Both the position numbers and the translations under genes were made by a program. From contig NZ_CP066779.1 in assembly GCF_016598535.1 (NCBI RefSeq), positions 3,718,053 through 3,782,052 of the forward strand: a stretch of 64,000 bases of DNA, read 5' to 3'. Positions 44,722-52,373 of this stretch are shown piece by piece (within the stretch, counting starts at the first letter, position 1; each line of letters starts with the position of its first letter). This DNA is from Rhodococcus sp. P-2. Lineage in GTDB: Bacteria; Actinomycetota; Actinomycetes; Mycobacteriales; Mycobacteriaceae. The notes under the pieces were generated by a model. The model was given only the letters and a program-made list of their open reading frames with translations. It ran no database searches and was not told where the DNA came from.

Positions 44722-46275
44722 TCAGGAAAGGCGCATCGAACCCGTGTCGATGTACCGCTGATGGAACGAGAATGCCTCGCCCAGGAGGTGCGGAGTCTGC
44801 CCCGCACCCGGCTGAGCGTCGGCGCGAGCGATGTAATCGTGGAGCAGCGGCCGGAACTCCGGGTGAGCACAGTTGTCGACGATCAGGCGTGCGCGTCGCC
44901 GCGGAGACAGACCTCGCAGATCCGCCAATCCCTGCTCGGTGACAAGCACCTGGGTGTCGTGCTCGGTGTGATCGACGTGCGGGACCATCGGCACGATCGC
45001 CGAGATCTCACCGCCGCGGGCCGTCGACGGGCTCAGGAACATGGACACGTAGCCGTTGCGGGCGAAGTCTCCCGAGCCGCCGATTCCGTTCATGATCTTC
45101 GTCCCCATGACGTGCGTCGAGTTCACATTGCCGTAGATGTCGGCCTCGAGCATGCCGTTCATGGCGATGATTCCGAGTCTGCGCACCACCTCGGGGTGGT
45201 TGCTGATCTCCTGCGGTCGCAGCGTGATGTGATTGCGATAGAAGTCGATGTTCGCAGTCAGTTCCTCGATGCCTTCTTCGGTGAGCGCCAGAGCCGTCGA
45301 CGACGCATGCGCGACGGTTCCGTCTTTGATGAGCTTCAGCATCCCGTCCTGGATGACCTCGGAGTAGCAGGTCAACCCTCGGTACGGCCCGCGATCGAGA
45401 CCTCCGAGCACCGCGTTGGCGACATTGCCGATGCCCGCCTGCAGCGGAAGCAACGTATCGGCAGGCATCCGTCCGGCACGAACCTCGAAGTCGAAGAATT
45501 CCAGGACGTGGCCGGCGATCGCCTCGCTGACGGCGTCAGGCGCGGTGAGTGGGCTCGCACTGTCACGGCAGTTGGTCTCGACAACGGCCACAACCTTCGC
45601 GGGATCCACCCGGAACGTGGTCTGGCCGATCCGGTCCTCGACACGAATAATCTCGAGCGGCTTGCGATGCGGCGGCAACGCGGTGCCGTAATAGACGTCG
45701 TGAATACCTTCCATCGCCTCGGGGACCCATGAGTTGACTTCGAGGATGACCCTGTCGGCTACGTCGAGCCACGTCTTGTTGTTGCCGATCGACGCGGAGG
45801 GAATCAGTTCACCCGATTCGGTGATACCCGCGACCTCGACCACAGCGACGTCGACATTGCCGTAGTAGCCCTCCCACACCTGCTGAGCCACGTGGGAGAG
45901 ATGGATGTCCACGTAGTCCATGCGCCCGTCGTTGATCCGGCGACGTGCGGTGGCCTCGGACTGATACGGCATGCGCAGCGCGATTCCGTCGACCTCCGCG
46001 AGCAGTCTCTCGGTCTCGGTGGACACCGAAGCGCCGGTGAGGAGATTGATCGTGAAGTTCGATCCGTTGCCGCGGGTCTGGTGAATGCGCTCGGCGAGAG
46101 CCGGGATCACAACCTTGGGTGTACCGGCACTGGCGAAACCACTGATCGCGACGGTGTCACCCGGATGAATGAACTTCACCGCGTCGGCCGCGGACATCAC
46201 CTTCGACGCAAAGGCTGTGGCGCGAATGCGGTTGGAGTTGGCTTTGTGTCCGGTCTCACCGAGGGATGAACTCAC
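44722..46275 (-). CDS. Acetyl-CoA hydrolase / acyl-CoA:carboxylate CoA-transferase
   Basis: 517 residues from GTG at 46273-46275. Class I CoA-transferase pattern: the N-terminal FASKVMSAADAVKFIHPGDTVAISGFASAGTPKVV, a glycine-rich VVEVAGITESGELIPSASIGNN, and CYSEVIQDG, which probably contains the catalytic glutamate. The group includes succinyl-CoA:acetate transferases and Ach1-type enzymes. It would move CoA from acetyl- or succinyl-CoA to another acid. It follows the ligase/crotonase genes on the same strand after an 82-bp gap that contains a strong inverted repeat. Confidence 0.85.
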   Translation of the reverse strand: MSSSLGETGHKANSNRIRATAFASKVMSAADAVKFIHPGDTVAISGFASAGTPKVVIPALAERIHQTRGNGSNFTINLLTGASVSTETERLLAEVDGIALRMPYQSEATARRRINDGRMDYVDIHLSHVAQQVWEGYYGNVDVAVVEVAGITESGELIPSASIGNNKTWLDVADRVILEVNSWVPEAMEGIHDVYYGTALPPHRKPLEIIRVEDRIGQTTFRVDPAKVVAVVETNCRDSASPLTAPDAVSEAIAGHVLEFFDFEVRAGRMPADTLLPLQAGIGNVANAVLGGLDRGPYRGLTCYSEVIQDGMLKLIKDGTVAHASSTALALTEEGIEELTANIDFYRNHITLRPQEISNHPEVVRRLGIIAMNGMLEADIYGNVNSTHVMGTKIMNGIGGSGDFARNGYVSMFLSPSTARGGEISAIVPMVPHVDHTEHDTQVLVTEQGLADLRGLSPRRRARLIVDNCAHPEFRPLLHDYIARADAQPGAGQTPHLLGEAFSFHQRYIDTGSMRLS

Positions 46276-46293
46276 GCCACCAGGATAAACAGG

Positions 46294-46345
46294 GCACGTC
46301 GAAGCGATTTACGGGGATAAGCCAGACAGAATCGCTTCGACGTGC
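46294..46345. terminator. Perfect 16-bp inverted repeat between ligase and CoA-transferase genes
   Basis: GCACGTCGAAGCGATT (46294-46309) pairs with its complement at 46330-46345 across a 20-base spacer. It lacks a T run, so it may be a terminator of the ligase/crotonase unit, an RNA structure, or a large operator. Confidence 0.5.
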
Positions 46346-46357
46346 TATGCGCTGAGA

Positions 46358-48001
46358 TCAGCTGACGACCCCGTAAGCGCCTTCGCCTACCAAGCTCGCG
46401 ATCCGATACTTCTGGATCTTGCCCGACCCTGTCAGTGGAAACGCCTCCGCACTGAACCACTCCTTGGGTGCCTTGTGGCGAGCCAGTCGTTCGGTGCAGA
46501 ATTCGACCAGTTCAGCGGCGGTCGGTTGGTCGGACTCGTCCTTCCACCGGATCACGGCGACGACCCGCTCACCCCACACCTCGTCGGGGACACCGACAAC
46601 CGCGACGTCCAGAATCTTCGGGTGCGTGAAGATCACGGACTCGACCTCACGCGGATAGATGTTCTCCCCGCCGCGGATGATCATGTCCTTGAGGCGGCCG
46701 GTCACCCGGACGTATCCACGTTGATCCATCGTTCCCAGGTCACCGGTATGCAACCAACCGTCCTCGTCGACGGTGGCGGCCGAGGCCTCCGGATTGCGGA
46801 AGTACTCGGTCATGACGAGGTACCCGCGAGCACAGATCTCGCCTTGTTCGCCGAGCGGGACGCTGTCCCCGGTCACGACGTCGGAGATCTTCACCTCGAC
46901 CTGAGGCAACGCGAGGCCGACCGTCTCCGACTTGTCTTCGGGCGTGTCCGCCGGACTGGTTTGTGTGATCACGGGGCTGGCCTCGGTTTGTCCGTAGACG
47001 ATGCTGAATCCCGCACCGAAGGCCGACTCCACCGTGCTGACGAGTTCGGGCGGCACCGACGATCCACCGGATACGACCACCGAGCAGGCCGAGAAATCGC
47101 GGCCGGCGAAGGAGGCGTCGTTGATCATGGCGATCAGCATCGTCGGCACTCCACTGACCACGTCGGCGTGAAAGCGTTCCGCCGCATCGAGAACCGCAGT
47201 CGGATCGAAGTACTGGATCAGGCCGATGGACATTCTTCGCTGTGCCGCGCCGAGAACCAGGATGCCGCACCCGGCGGTGTGGAACAGCGGCATGGCCGAA
47301 ACCACCGAACCGCGTTCGGGGAATTTGCCTCGCCGACTGACGAAATCGGCATTGTTGACCAAACCTCGGTGGTGCAGCAGCGCCCCCTTGGGCGCGCCGG
47401 TGGTCCCCGACGTGTACTGAATCTGCGCATTGTCGTCAGGAGAGACTTCGGGCAGTACGCCCCGTTCGCCCGCCCAACCTCGAACCTGACGATCCCAATC
47501 CTCGAAGTTGACTGCGAGAACTTCCTCTCCCGAAATCGAAATCGCCTCGGATGCAACGGCCGTCATATCGCCGCCGCGGAACTTTCCGGTGTGGAAGAGC
47601 CCGCGAGACTGCGATTGCGACAAGACGTACGCCAGCTCCTCCGCACCCAACGCAGGATTGGCAGTCACCAGAACCATCCCGGCGAGCGCAGCGCCGTATT
47701 GCAGAATCATCCATTCCGGAACGTTCGGTGCCCAAACGGTGATCCGGTCGCCGCGGTCGAACTGCGACAAGAGGTAGTGCGCACATCCCTCCGCTTCCGC
47801 CAGAAGTTCGGCGAAGGTCCAGGTGCGATCTGTTTCAGCGGCCCCGGACAGCGAATGCGATTGCGCCGGAACCACTTCTCTGATTGCTGTCAGGTTCGGC
47901 GAGTCCGCGGCGCACTCTCGCAGCAGCCCACCCACCGTTTGTTCCGCAATCGGGTCCGACACGTCAGCAGGGAAGTACGACGTTTCGAGAACACTGCTCA
48001 T
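46358..48001 (-). CDS. AMP-forming acyl-CoA synthetase
   Basis: 547 residues. The AMP-binding signature QYTSGTTGAPKGALLHH, YGQTEASP, HTGDLG, GRLKDMIIRGGENIYPREVE and the terminal TGSGKIQKYR are intact. This length and style resemble medium-chain or branched fatty acyl-CoA synthetases. It follows a crotonase gene by 14 bp, so the two are one unit. Substrate unknown. It is the third such ligase in the window, and none is a close copy of another. Confidence 0.87.
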   Translation of the reverse strand: MSSVLETSYFPADVSDPIAEQTVGGLLRECAADSPNLTAIREVVPAQSHSLSGAAETDRTWTFAELLAEAEGCAHYLLSQFDRGDRITVWAPNVPEWMILQYGAALAGMVLVTANPALGAEELAYVLSQSQSRGLFHTGKFRGGDMTAVASEAISISGEEVLAVNFEDWDRQVRGWAGERGVLPEVSPDDNAQIQYTSGTTGAPKGALLHHRGLVNNADFVSRRGKFPERGSVVSAMPLFHTAGCGILVLGAAQRRMSIGLIQYFDPTAVLDAAERFHADVVSGVPTMLIAMINDASFAGRDFSACSVVVSGGSSVPPELVSTVESAFGAGFSIVYGQTEASPVITQTSPADTPEDKSETVGLALPQVEVKISDVVTGDSVPLGEQGEICARGYLVMTEYFRNPEASAATVDEDGWLHTGDLGTMDQRGYVRVTGRLKDMIIRGGENIYPREVESVIFTHPKILDVAVVGVPDEVWGERVVAVIRWKDESDQPTAAELVEFCTERLARHKAPKEWFSAEAFPLTGSGKIQKYRIASLVGEGAYGVVS

Positions 48002-48015
48002 CTCACATCCACTTT

Positions 48016-48894
48016 CTATCGAGGAGGGGTGTCGGATGCGGGGAGCGGCCCGCCTCCGTCTGGAATCTTGCGGCCGGAATCGCGGTACTTCACCGCGGCG
48101 TGGAATCCGTCACGTTCGGCAAAATCCTTGAACCAGCGCCCTTCCGGAGAGTGACGCGTGATTCCGTCGAACAGGGTTGCCAGCACCTGGGTGCCCTGCA
48201 ATCCCATGTTGTCGTATGCCTGATTGATCATCATCTTCTGCATTGCCAATTGATTGAGCGGGACACCGGCGATGCGATCCGCCAAGGCCTCCACCGCAGC
48301 GTCCAATTCGTCGGCGGGCACCGATTCGAGTGCCAACCCCCAATCGGCGGCGGTGACACCGTCAATGGTGTCTCCCGTCAACAACATTCGCTTGGCACGT
48401 TGGGCCCCGAGGCGGTACACCCACATCGCTGTTGTCGGGCAACCCCAGACACGCGCGGGTGGATACCCGATGCGGGCGTCGTCGGCCATGATCAGCATGT
48501 CGCAGGACAGCGCAATGTCGCTCCCGCCGGCGATCGCGTATCCCTGGACCTTGCAGATCGTCGGCTTGAGCGATCGCCAGAGCGTGAAGAAGTCGTCGGT
48601 ATTCTGCTTCATCCCGCGAAAGTCCTTGATGGGATCCCACACCGGGCCCTGGTTCCACTTTCCGTCGAGATCGCCCTCGGCAAACTTCTTGAGGTCGTAT
48701 CCGGCACAAAACGCCGTACCCGCACCTTGCAAGATGATCACGCGAACATCGTCGTCGTCATTGGCCGCTGCCACCGCATGCCGAATGTCCGACGGCATTC
48801 GGTCGTCGATCGCGTTGAGCCGGTCGGGGCGGTTGAGCGTGATATATGCCTTACCGCTCGAGGTCTCGTATTTCAGAGTCGCAAAATCCGTCAT
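48016..48894 (-). CDS. Enoyl-CoA hydratase/isomerase family protein with altered active site
   Basis: 292 residues, crotonase fold. The oxyanion region is GTAFCAGYDLKKFAEGD. At the first catalytic glutamate the sequence reads IAGGSDIALSCD (aspartate), and at the second it reads IGYPPARVWG (proline). It is therefore not a standard hydratase; isomerase, hydrolase or lyase chemistry is possible. It is the first gene of the unit with the downstream ligase, and a TetR gene precedes it on the same strand. Confidence 0.83.
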   Translation of the reverse strand: MTDFATLKYETSSGKAYITLNRPDRLNAIDDRMPSDIRHAVAAANDDDDVRVIILQGAGTAFCAGYDLKKFAEGDLDGKWNQGPVWDPIKDFRGMKQNTDDFFTLWRSLKPTICKVQGYAIAGGSDIALSCDMLIMADDARIGYPPARVWGCPTTAMWVYRLGAQRAKRMLLTGDTIDGVTAADWGLALESVPADELDAAVEALADRIAGVPLNQLAMQKMMINQAYDNMGLQGTQVLATLFDGITRHSPEGRWFKDFAERDGFHAAVKYRDSGRKIPDGGGPLPASDTPPR

Positions 48895-48939
48895 CTTCGG
48901 TCCTGTCGACAGAGCGCACCTCGATCGAAACGAGTTGCG

Positions 48940-49533
48940 CTAGTTCTGGGTGAGGAGCAGGCGAACGACGCCTGCCCATTGACTGATCGAACGACGCGCA
49001 GATGCGTCGCTCTTCTGCACTGCCCGGGACAGCGCCAAACCACGGAGCATCAGCACCGTCAGATCTGCAATCTGGGAATAGTTCTCGGAAGCAACAATTT
49101 CGGGACCGAAAGCGTCGTGGACAACTCGCCGTAGATCCCGTCCGGCGATTCGCTCCGATTCCCGGAGTACCTCCGCCAAGACCGGATCCGTGCGAGCCGC
49201 CGACCACAGTTCGAGTTCCGCTTGAAACGGCGGCTGAGTCAACGCCGAATACAGAGCGGAGATCGAGTTCTCGATCGTGTCCACCGACGAATCCTGCCGA
49301 GACATGGCAACTCGTACCGCCGCCTCGTTCCGCACGACGATATTCGACACCAACGCCGCAGTGAGCTCCTGCATGTTCGGAAAGTGGTGGAGCAGAGCGC
49401 CCCGACTGACTCCGGCAGCGGTTTGCACCGACTGCGTCGTCAGCGACGAATACCCGTCCGCTATCAATAAATCCGTTGCCGCATCGAGAATCCGGTGGCG
49501 CGTCGCTTCGCGCTGCGCATCGCGCAGGGTCAC
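48940..49533 (-). CDS. TetR-family transcriptional regulator
   Basis: 197 residues from the GTG at 49531-49533, which has GGAGG seven bases upstream; a further-upstream ATG at 49584 would add 17 residues with no site and would run into the operator. The helix-turn-helix is AATDLLIADGYSSLTTQSVQTAAGVSRGALLHHFPNMQEL. It precedes the crotonase and ligase genes on the same strand, which it probably controls. A TetR-type dyad lies 43 bp upstream. Confidence 0.85.
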   Translation of the reverse strand: MTLRDAQREATRHRILDAATDLLIADGYSSLTTQSVQTAAGVSRGALLHHFPNMQELTAALVSNIVVRNEAAVRVAMSRQDSSVDTIENSISALYSALTQPPFQAELELWSAARTDPVLAEVLRESERIAGRDLRRVVHDAFGPEIVASENYSQIADLTVLMLRGLALSRAVQKSDASARRSISQWAGVVRLLLTQN

Positions 49534-49575
49534 GGTCTCACCTCCAACTTCTCGAGTGGCATGGCTCACAGTTTC

Positions 49576-49593
49576 ACAGTCCATTCAGACTGT
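49576..49593. promoter_or_regulatory. Candidate TetR operator
   Basis: ACAGTC-CATTCA-GACTGT: 6-bp arms around a 6-base spacer, between the TetR gene and the divergent kinase gene. Spacing and position fit autoregulation. Confidence 0.5.
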
Positions 49594-49656
49594 CAACGGT
49601 CGAAACCTCCGGCGTACCCTCGATGCACCCGTCCTTCGGATTGATCGGAGCAACAA

Positions 49657-50310
49657 GTGAGGACCTCACCGCCGACCGTCTCGCTGACGCTCGACCAACT
49701 TGCTTCGCGCGCTGCTTCCCTGATCACCGACGACGGCCCGAGAATCCTCGGCATCACGGGCGCACCGGGAGCCGGAAAATCGACGGCATCACAGGCCATT
49801 GTGCGGAGATTGGGTTCTCGTTGCGCCATCGTCGAGATGGACGGTTTCCATCTTGCCAATCGGGAACTCGACAGACTCGGCAGGCGTGAGCGCAAAGGCG
49901 CACCGGACACCTTCGACGTCGGCGGGTACGCGGCTCTACTACGCCGACTCCAAGCCTCGAACTCGACGGTCTACGCTCCCGTCTTCGATCGCGAGTTCGA
50001 CGAATCGATAGGCAGCACAACGGCCGTCGATCCACGTACACCGCTGATAGTCACCGAGGGGAACTATCTCCTCCTGCCGAGTGGTGGATGGCCGGAGGTG
50101 CGAGCAGCACTCGACGAGGTCTGGTATCTCGACGTTCCGGAAGCAACTCGCACGAAGCGATTGGTGAAACGCCACAGCCGCTTCGGAAAGAGTTCCGAAG
50201 CGGCTGAAGAGTGGGTGAAACGGGTAGATCAACCGAACGCCGAATTGATCAGCGGAGTCAGGTCACGCGCGGATCTGATCATCAAAATCGAACGGTCCGA
50301 GCGTCAGTGA
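49657..50310 (+). CDS. P-loop nucleoside/uridine kinase-like protein
   Basis: 217 residues from GTG (49657), with GGAG seven bases upstream. The P-loop GAPGAGKST lies near residues 35-43, followed by VEMDGFHL, then TEGNYLLLP and a lid region (KRLVKRHSRFGKS). This matches the uridine kinase / pantothenate kinase-like group often annotated as nucleoside/nucleotide kinase (YggC/FrcK-like). It phosphorylates a small metabolite, identity unknown. It is divergent from a TetR gene but has no obvious metabolic link to it. Confidence 0.82.
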   Translation: MRTSPPTVSLTLDQLASRAASLITDDGPRILGITGAPGAGKSTASQAIVRRLGSRCAIVEMDGFHLANRELDRLGRRERKGAPDTFDVGGYAALLRRLQASNSTVYAPVFDREFDESIGSTTAVDPRTPLIVTEGNYLLLPSGGWPEVRAALDEVWYLDVPEATRTKRLVKRHSRFGKSSEAAEEWVKRVDQPNAELISGVRSRADLIIKIERSERQ

Positions 50311-50312
50311 TG

Positions 50313-50459
50313 TCAGCCGAAAACCTGAGAACCGCCGCCGGTTCCGAGAAAGGTTGCCAGCCCGGCGACTCCGGCGATTCCGCCGAATATCGCCGCTAAG
50401 GCACCAGCGACGGCGATAACGCTGTCGAGCGCTTTGAGATCGGTGTCGGATGAACCCGT
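50313..50459 (-). CDS. Possible 48-residue membrane peptide with an ACG start
   Basis: The frame reads ACG GGT TCA TCC and then encodes a polar lead (SSDTDLKALDS) and a 27-residue hydrophobic, Gly/Ala-rich helix (VIAVAGALAAIFGGIAG and on), ending in GTGGGSQVFG and a stop. AGGAG (50466-50470 on the complement) is six bases before the ACG. There is no ATG, GTG or TTG upstream of the helix in this frame. A real peptide with a rare start, or a degraded gene, are both possible. Confidence 0.35.
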   Translation of the reverse strand, partial: TGSSDTDLKALDSVIAVAGALAAIFGGIAGVAGLATFLGTGGGSQVFG

Positions 50460-50509
50460 GGCAGTCTCCTGGAGTCAGAATTCAACAGCTTGCAGATCCC
50501 CGAGTCACG

Positions 50510-50550
50510 ACGACGGCCACCGGCCCGCAGCGCGGACAGGTGGCCGTCGT
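50510..50550 (-). terminator. Hairpin downstream of the aldehyde dehydrogenase gene
   Basis: ACGACGGCCACC (50510-50521) pairs perfectly with GGTGGCCGTCGT (50539-50550) across 17 bases, just past the dehydrogenase stop. No T run follows; GC-rich terminators without T runs are usual in actinobacteria. Confidence 0.6.
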
Positions 50551-50567
50551 TGCGTATTGCCGAGGAG

Positions 50568-52013
50568 TCAGGCTCCCGTCACATGCATGACGTGCTTGAC
50601 CCTCGTGTACTCCGCCAATGCAAATTCGGACAGGTCCTTGCCGTACCCCGAACTTCCGAATCCTCCGTGGGGCATCTCCGCCGTCAGCGTTCCGTGCGTA
50701 CCCACCCAGACGCAGCCGAAGTCCAGTTCTGCCGTCATTCTCATCGCAGTTCCATGGTCGGCGGTCCATACGCTCGAGGCCAGCGCATACTTCGTCCCGT
50801 TCGCAAGCTCGATCGCTTCGGCTTCAGTGGAGAAAGCTTGGACGGTGACGACCGGCCCGAAGAGTTCCTCCTGAACCAACTCGTCGTCCTGCTCGACCCC
50901 GGAGATGACCGTCGGTAGGTAGAAAAACCCAGGTCCTGCCGGTTCCCCTCCTCCAATACGTACGTTCGTATTGATCGCTCGCCGGTTGACCATTTCCGCC
51001 ACCCGGTCACGATGGGCTCGACTGACGAGAGGGCCGAGGCGATCAACCGCGTCAGGACCTCCCAATCGCAAGTCAGCCACCGCCGCAGTCAACCTCGCGG
51101 TGAACTCCTCCACGATCGGGTCTTGCACCAGAATCCTGGTCGCAGCAGTGCAGTCTTGACCGCTGTTGTAAAAGGCGCCGGCAACGATCCCCGCAACTGC
51201 GCCGTCGAGGTCCGCGTCGGCGAAAACAACAGCGGGGGCCTTGCCCCCGAGTTCCAGATGCAGCAGTTTCGTGTCCTCCGCCGCAGCTTTGGCCACCGCA
51301 ACACCCGCCCTCGTCGACCCCGTCAGTGCAATCATTCGGGGCACTGGATGAGCAACAAGCGCGGCGCCCGTATCGCGATCACCGCACACCACGTTGAGCA
51401 CTCCGGGCGGATAGATCTGCGCAGCAAGCACACCCAGCATCACCGCGGTTTCCGGAGTCTCCTCGGCCGGCTTGAGCACGAGAGTGTTCCCGGTTGCGAG
51501 TGCCGGCGCGATCTTCCAGACCGCCATCATCAACGGATAGTTCCACGGTGCGATCGAACCGATCACGCCGATCGGTTCACGCCTGACATACGATGTCGCG
51601 CCCTCGGCGTACTCCATTGCGGCTGCACCGGGCAGCGAACGGGCAATGCCCGCAAAATACCGCAGGAAGTCGACACACTGAGGAATCTCGTCGTTCCGGA
51701 CTTGCGCCAAAGGTTTTCCCGTACTACGACATTCGACCTCCAGAAAATACTTCGCGTTCGATTCCAGTGCGTCCGCGAGCGCAAGCAGCAACTCTTGACG
51801 TTGCGCCGGCGTCGCACGACGCCACTTCCTCGAAGCCGCCGCCGAGGACCGACAGGCCCGATCGACCACGTCTGCCGTACCTACGGCCGCACGCGCGTAC
51901 ACGTCACCGGTCACAGGATTCACCAGTTCGGACTGATGCCCGACCGGTGTCTCACAGACGCCGTCGATGACGTGGCCGAAGACCTCCACGCTCATGGTCG
52001 AGGCAACACTCAC
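50568..52013 (-). CDS. Aldehyde dehydrogenase, aminobutyraldehyde/betaine-aldehyde type
   Basis: 481 residues. The catalytic cysteine is in NSGQDCTAATR and the glutamate in LELGGKAP; the NAD region is APWNYPLMMAVWKIAPALATGNTLVLKPAEETP. The style is closest to 4-aminobutyraldehyde dehydrogenases. It is the last gene of the permease / formamidase-like / cupin operon, and its GTG overlaps the cupin stop as GTGA. It probably oxidises an aldehyde released from an amide- or amine-containing substrate. Confidence 0.85.
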   Translation of the reverse strand: MSVASTMSVEVFGHVIDGVCETPVGHQSELVNPVTGDVYARAAVGTADVVDRACRSSAAASRKWRRATPAQRQELLLALADALESNAKYFLEVECRSTGKPLAQVRNDEIPQCVDFLRYFAGIARSLPGAAAMEYAEGATSYVRREPIGVIGSIAPWNYPLMMAVWKIAPALATGNTLVLKPAEETPETAVMLGVLAAQIYPPGVLNVVCGDRDTGAALVAHPVPRMIALTGSTRAGVAVAKAAAEDTKLLHLELGGKAPAVVFADADLDGAVAGIVAGAFYNSGQDCTAATRILVQDPIVEEFTARLTAAVADLRLGGPDAVDRLGPLVSRAHRDRVAEMVNRRAINTNVRIGGGEPAGPGFFYLPTVISGVEQDDELVQEELFGPVVTVQAFSTEAEAIELANGTKYALASSVWTADHGTAMRMTAELDFGCVWVGTHGTLTAEMPHGGFGSSGYGKDLSEFALAEYTRVKHVMHVTGA

Positions 52014-52372
52014 GAGCGTGCTCCCGGCAGTGCGATGAAATACTTCTTGGACGGCTCGACGGTTTCCCAGACTCCGCAGAACGACTTCGGAACGAAAAAC
52101 GCATCACCGGAAGTGAATTCGCGACGATTTCCGTCGAGGTCGATCAGCGCCACCCGGCCGCTGATCATGATGCAGACCTCGTCGTACGGGTAAGGATCAC
52201 ACAAGAGCGTCCCGGGCTCACCTTCCCAACCGCCGCCGAAGTATTCACCGTTCGAATCCCCGAACGACCGCCATTCGGATTCCGACCAGTTCGGGCTCGC
52301 ATCGTCTCCCCACTCCGGGACGAACCGCGTCCCCAGCCCTGGCCCGAATGTTCGAATGTCGTTGACACTCAT
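52010..52372 (-). CDS. Cupin-domain protein
   Basis: 120 residues from the ATG at 52370-52372, one base after the stop of the formamidase-like gene. The cupin core includes YDEVCIMISGRVALIDLDG and FTSGDAFFVPKSFCGVWETVEPSKKYFI. It resembles the EutQ/DUF861 ethanolamine-type cupins. Histidine ligands of classical metal cupins are mostly absent, so a binding or non-metal role is possible. It is coupled on both sides within a four-gene operon. Confidence 0.78.
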   Translation of the reverse strand: MSVNDIRTFGPGLGTRFVPEWGDDASPNWSESEWRSFGDSNGEYFGGGWEGEPGTLLCDPYPYDEVCIMISGRVALIDLDGNRREFTSGDAFFVPKSFCGVWETVEPSKKYFIALPGARS

Positions 52373-52373
52373 G

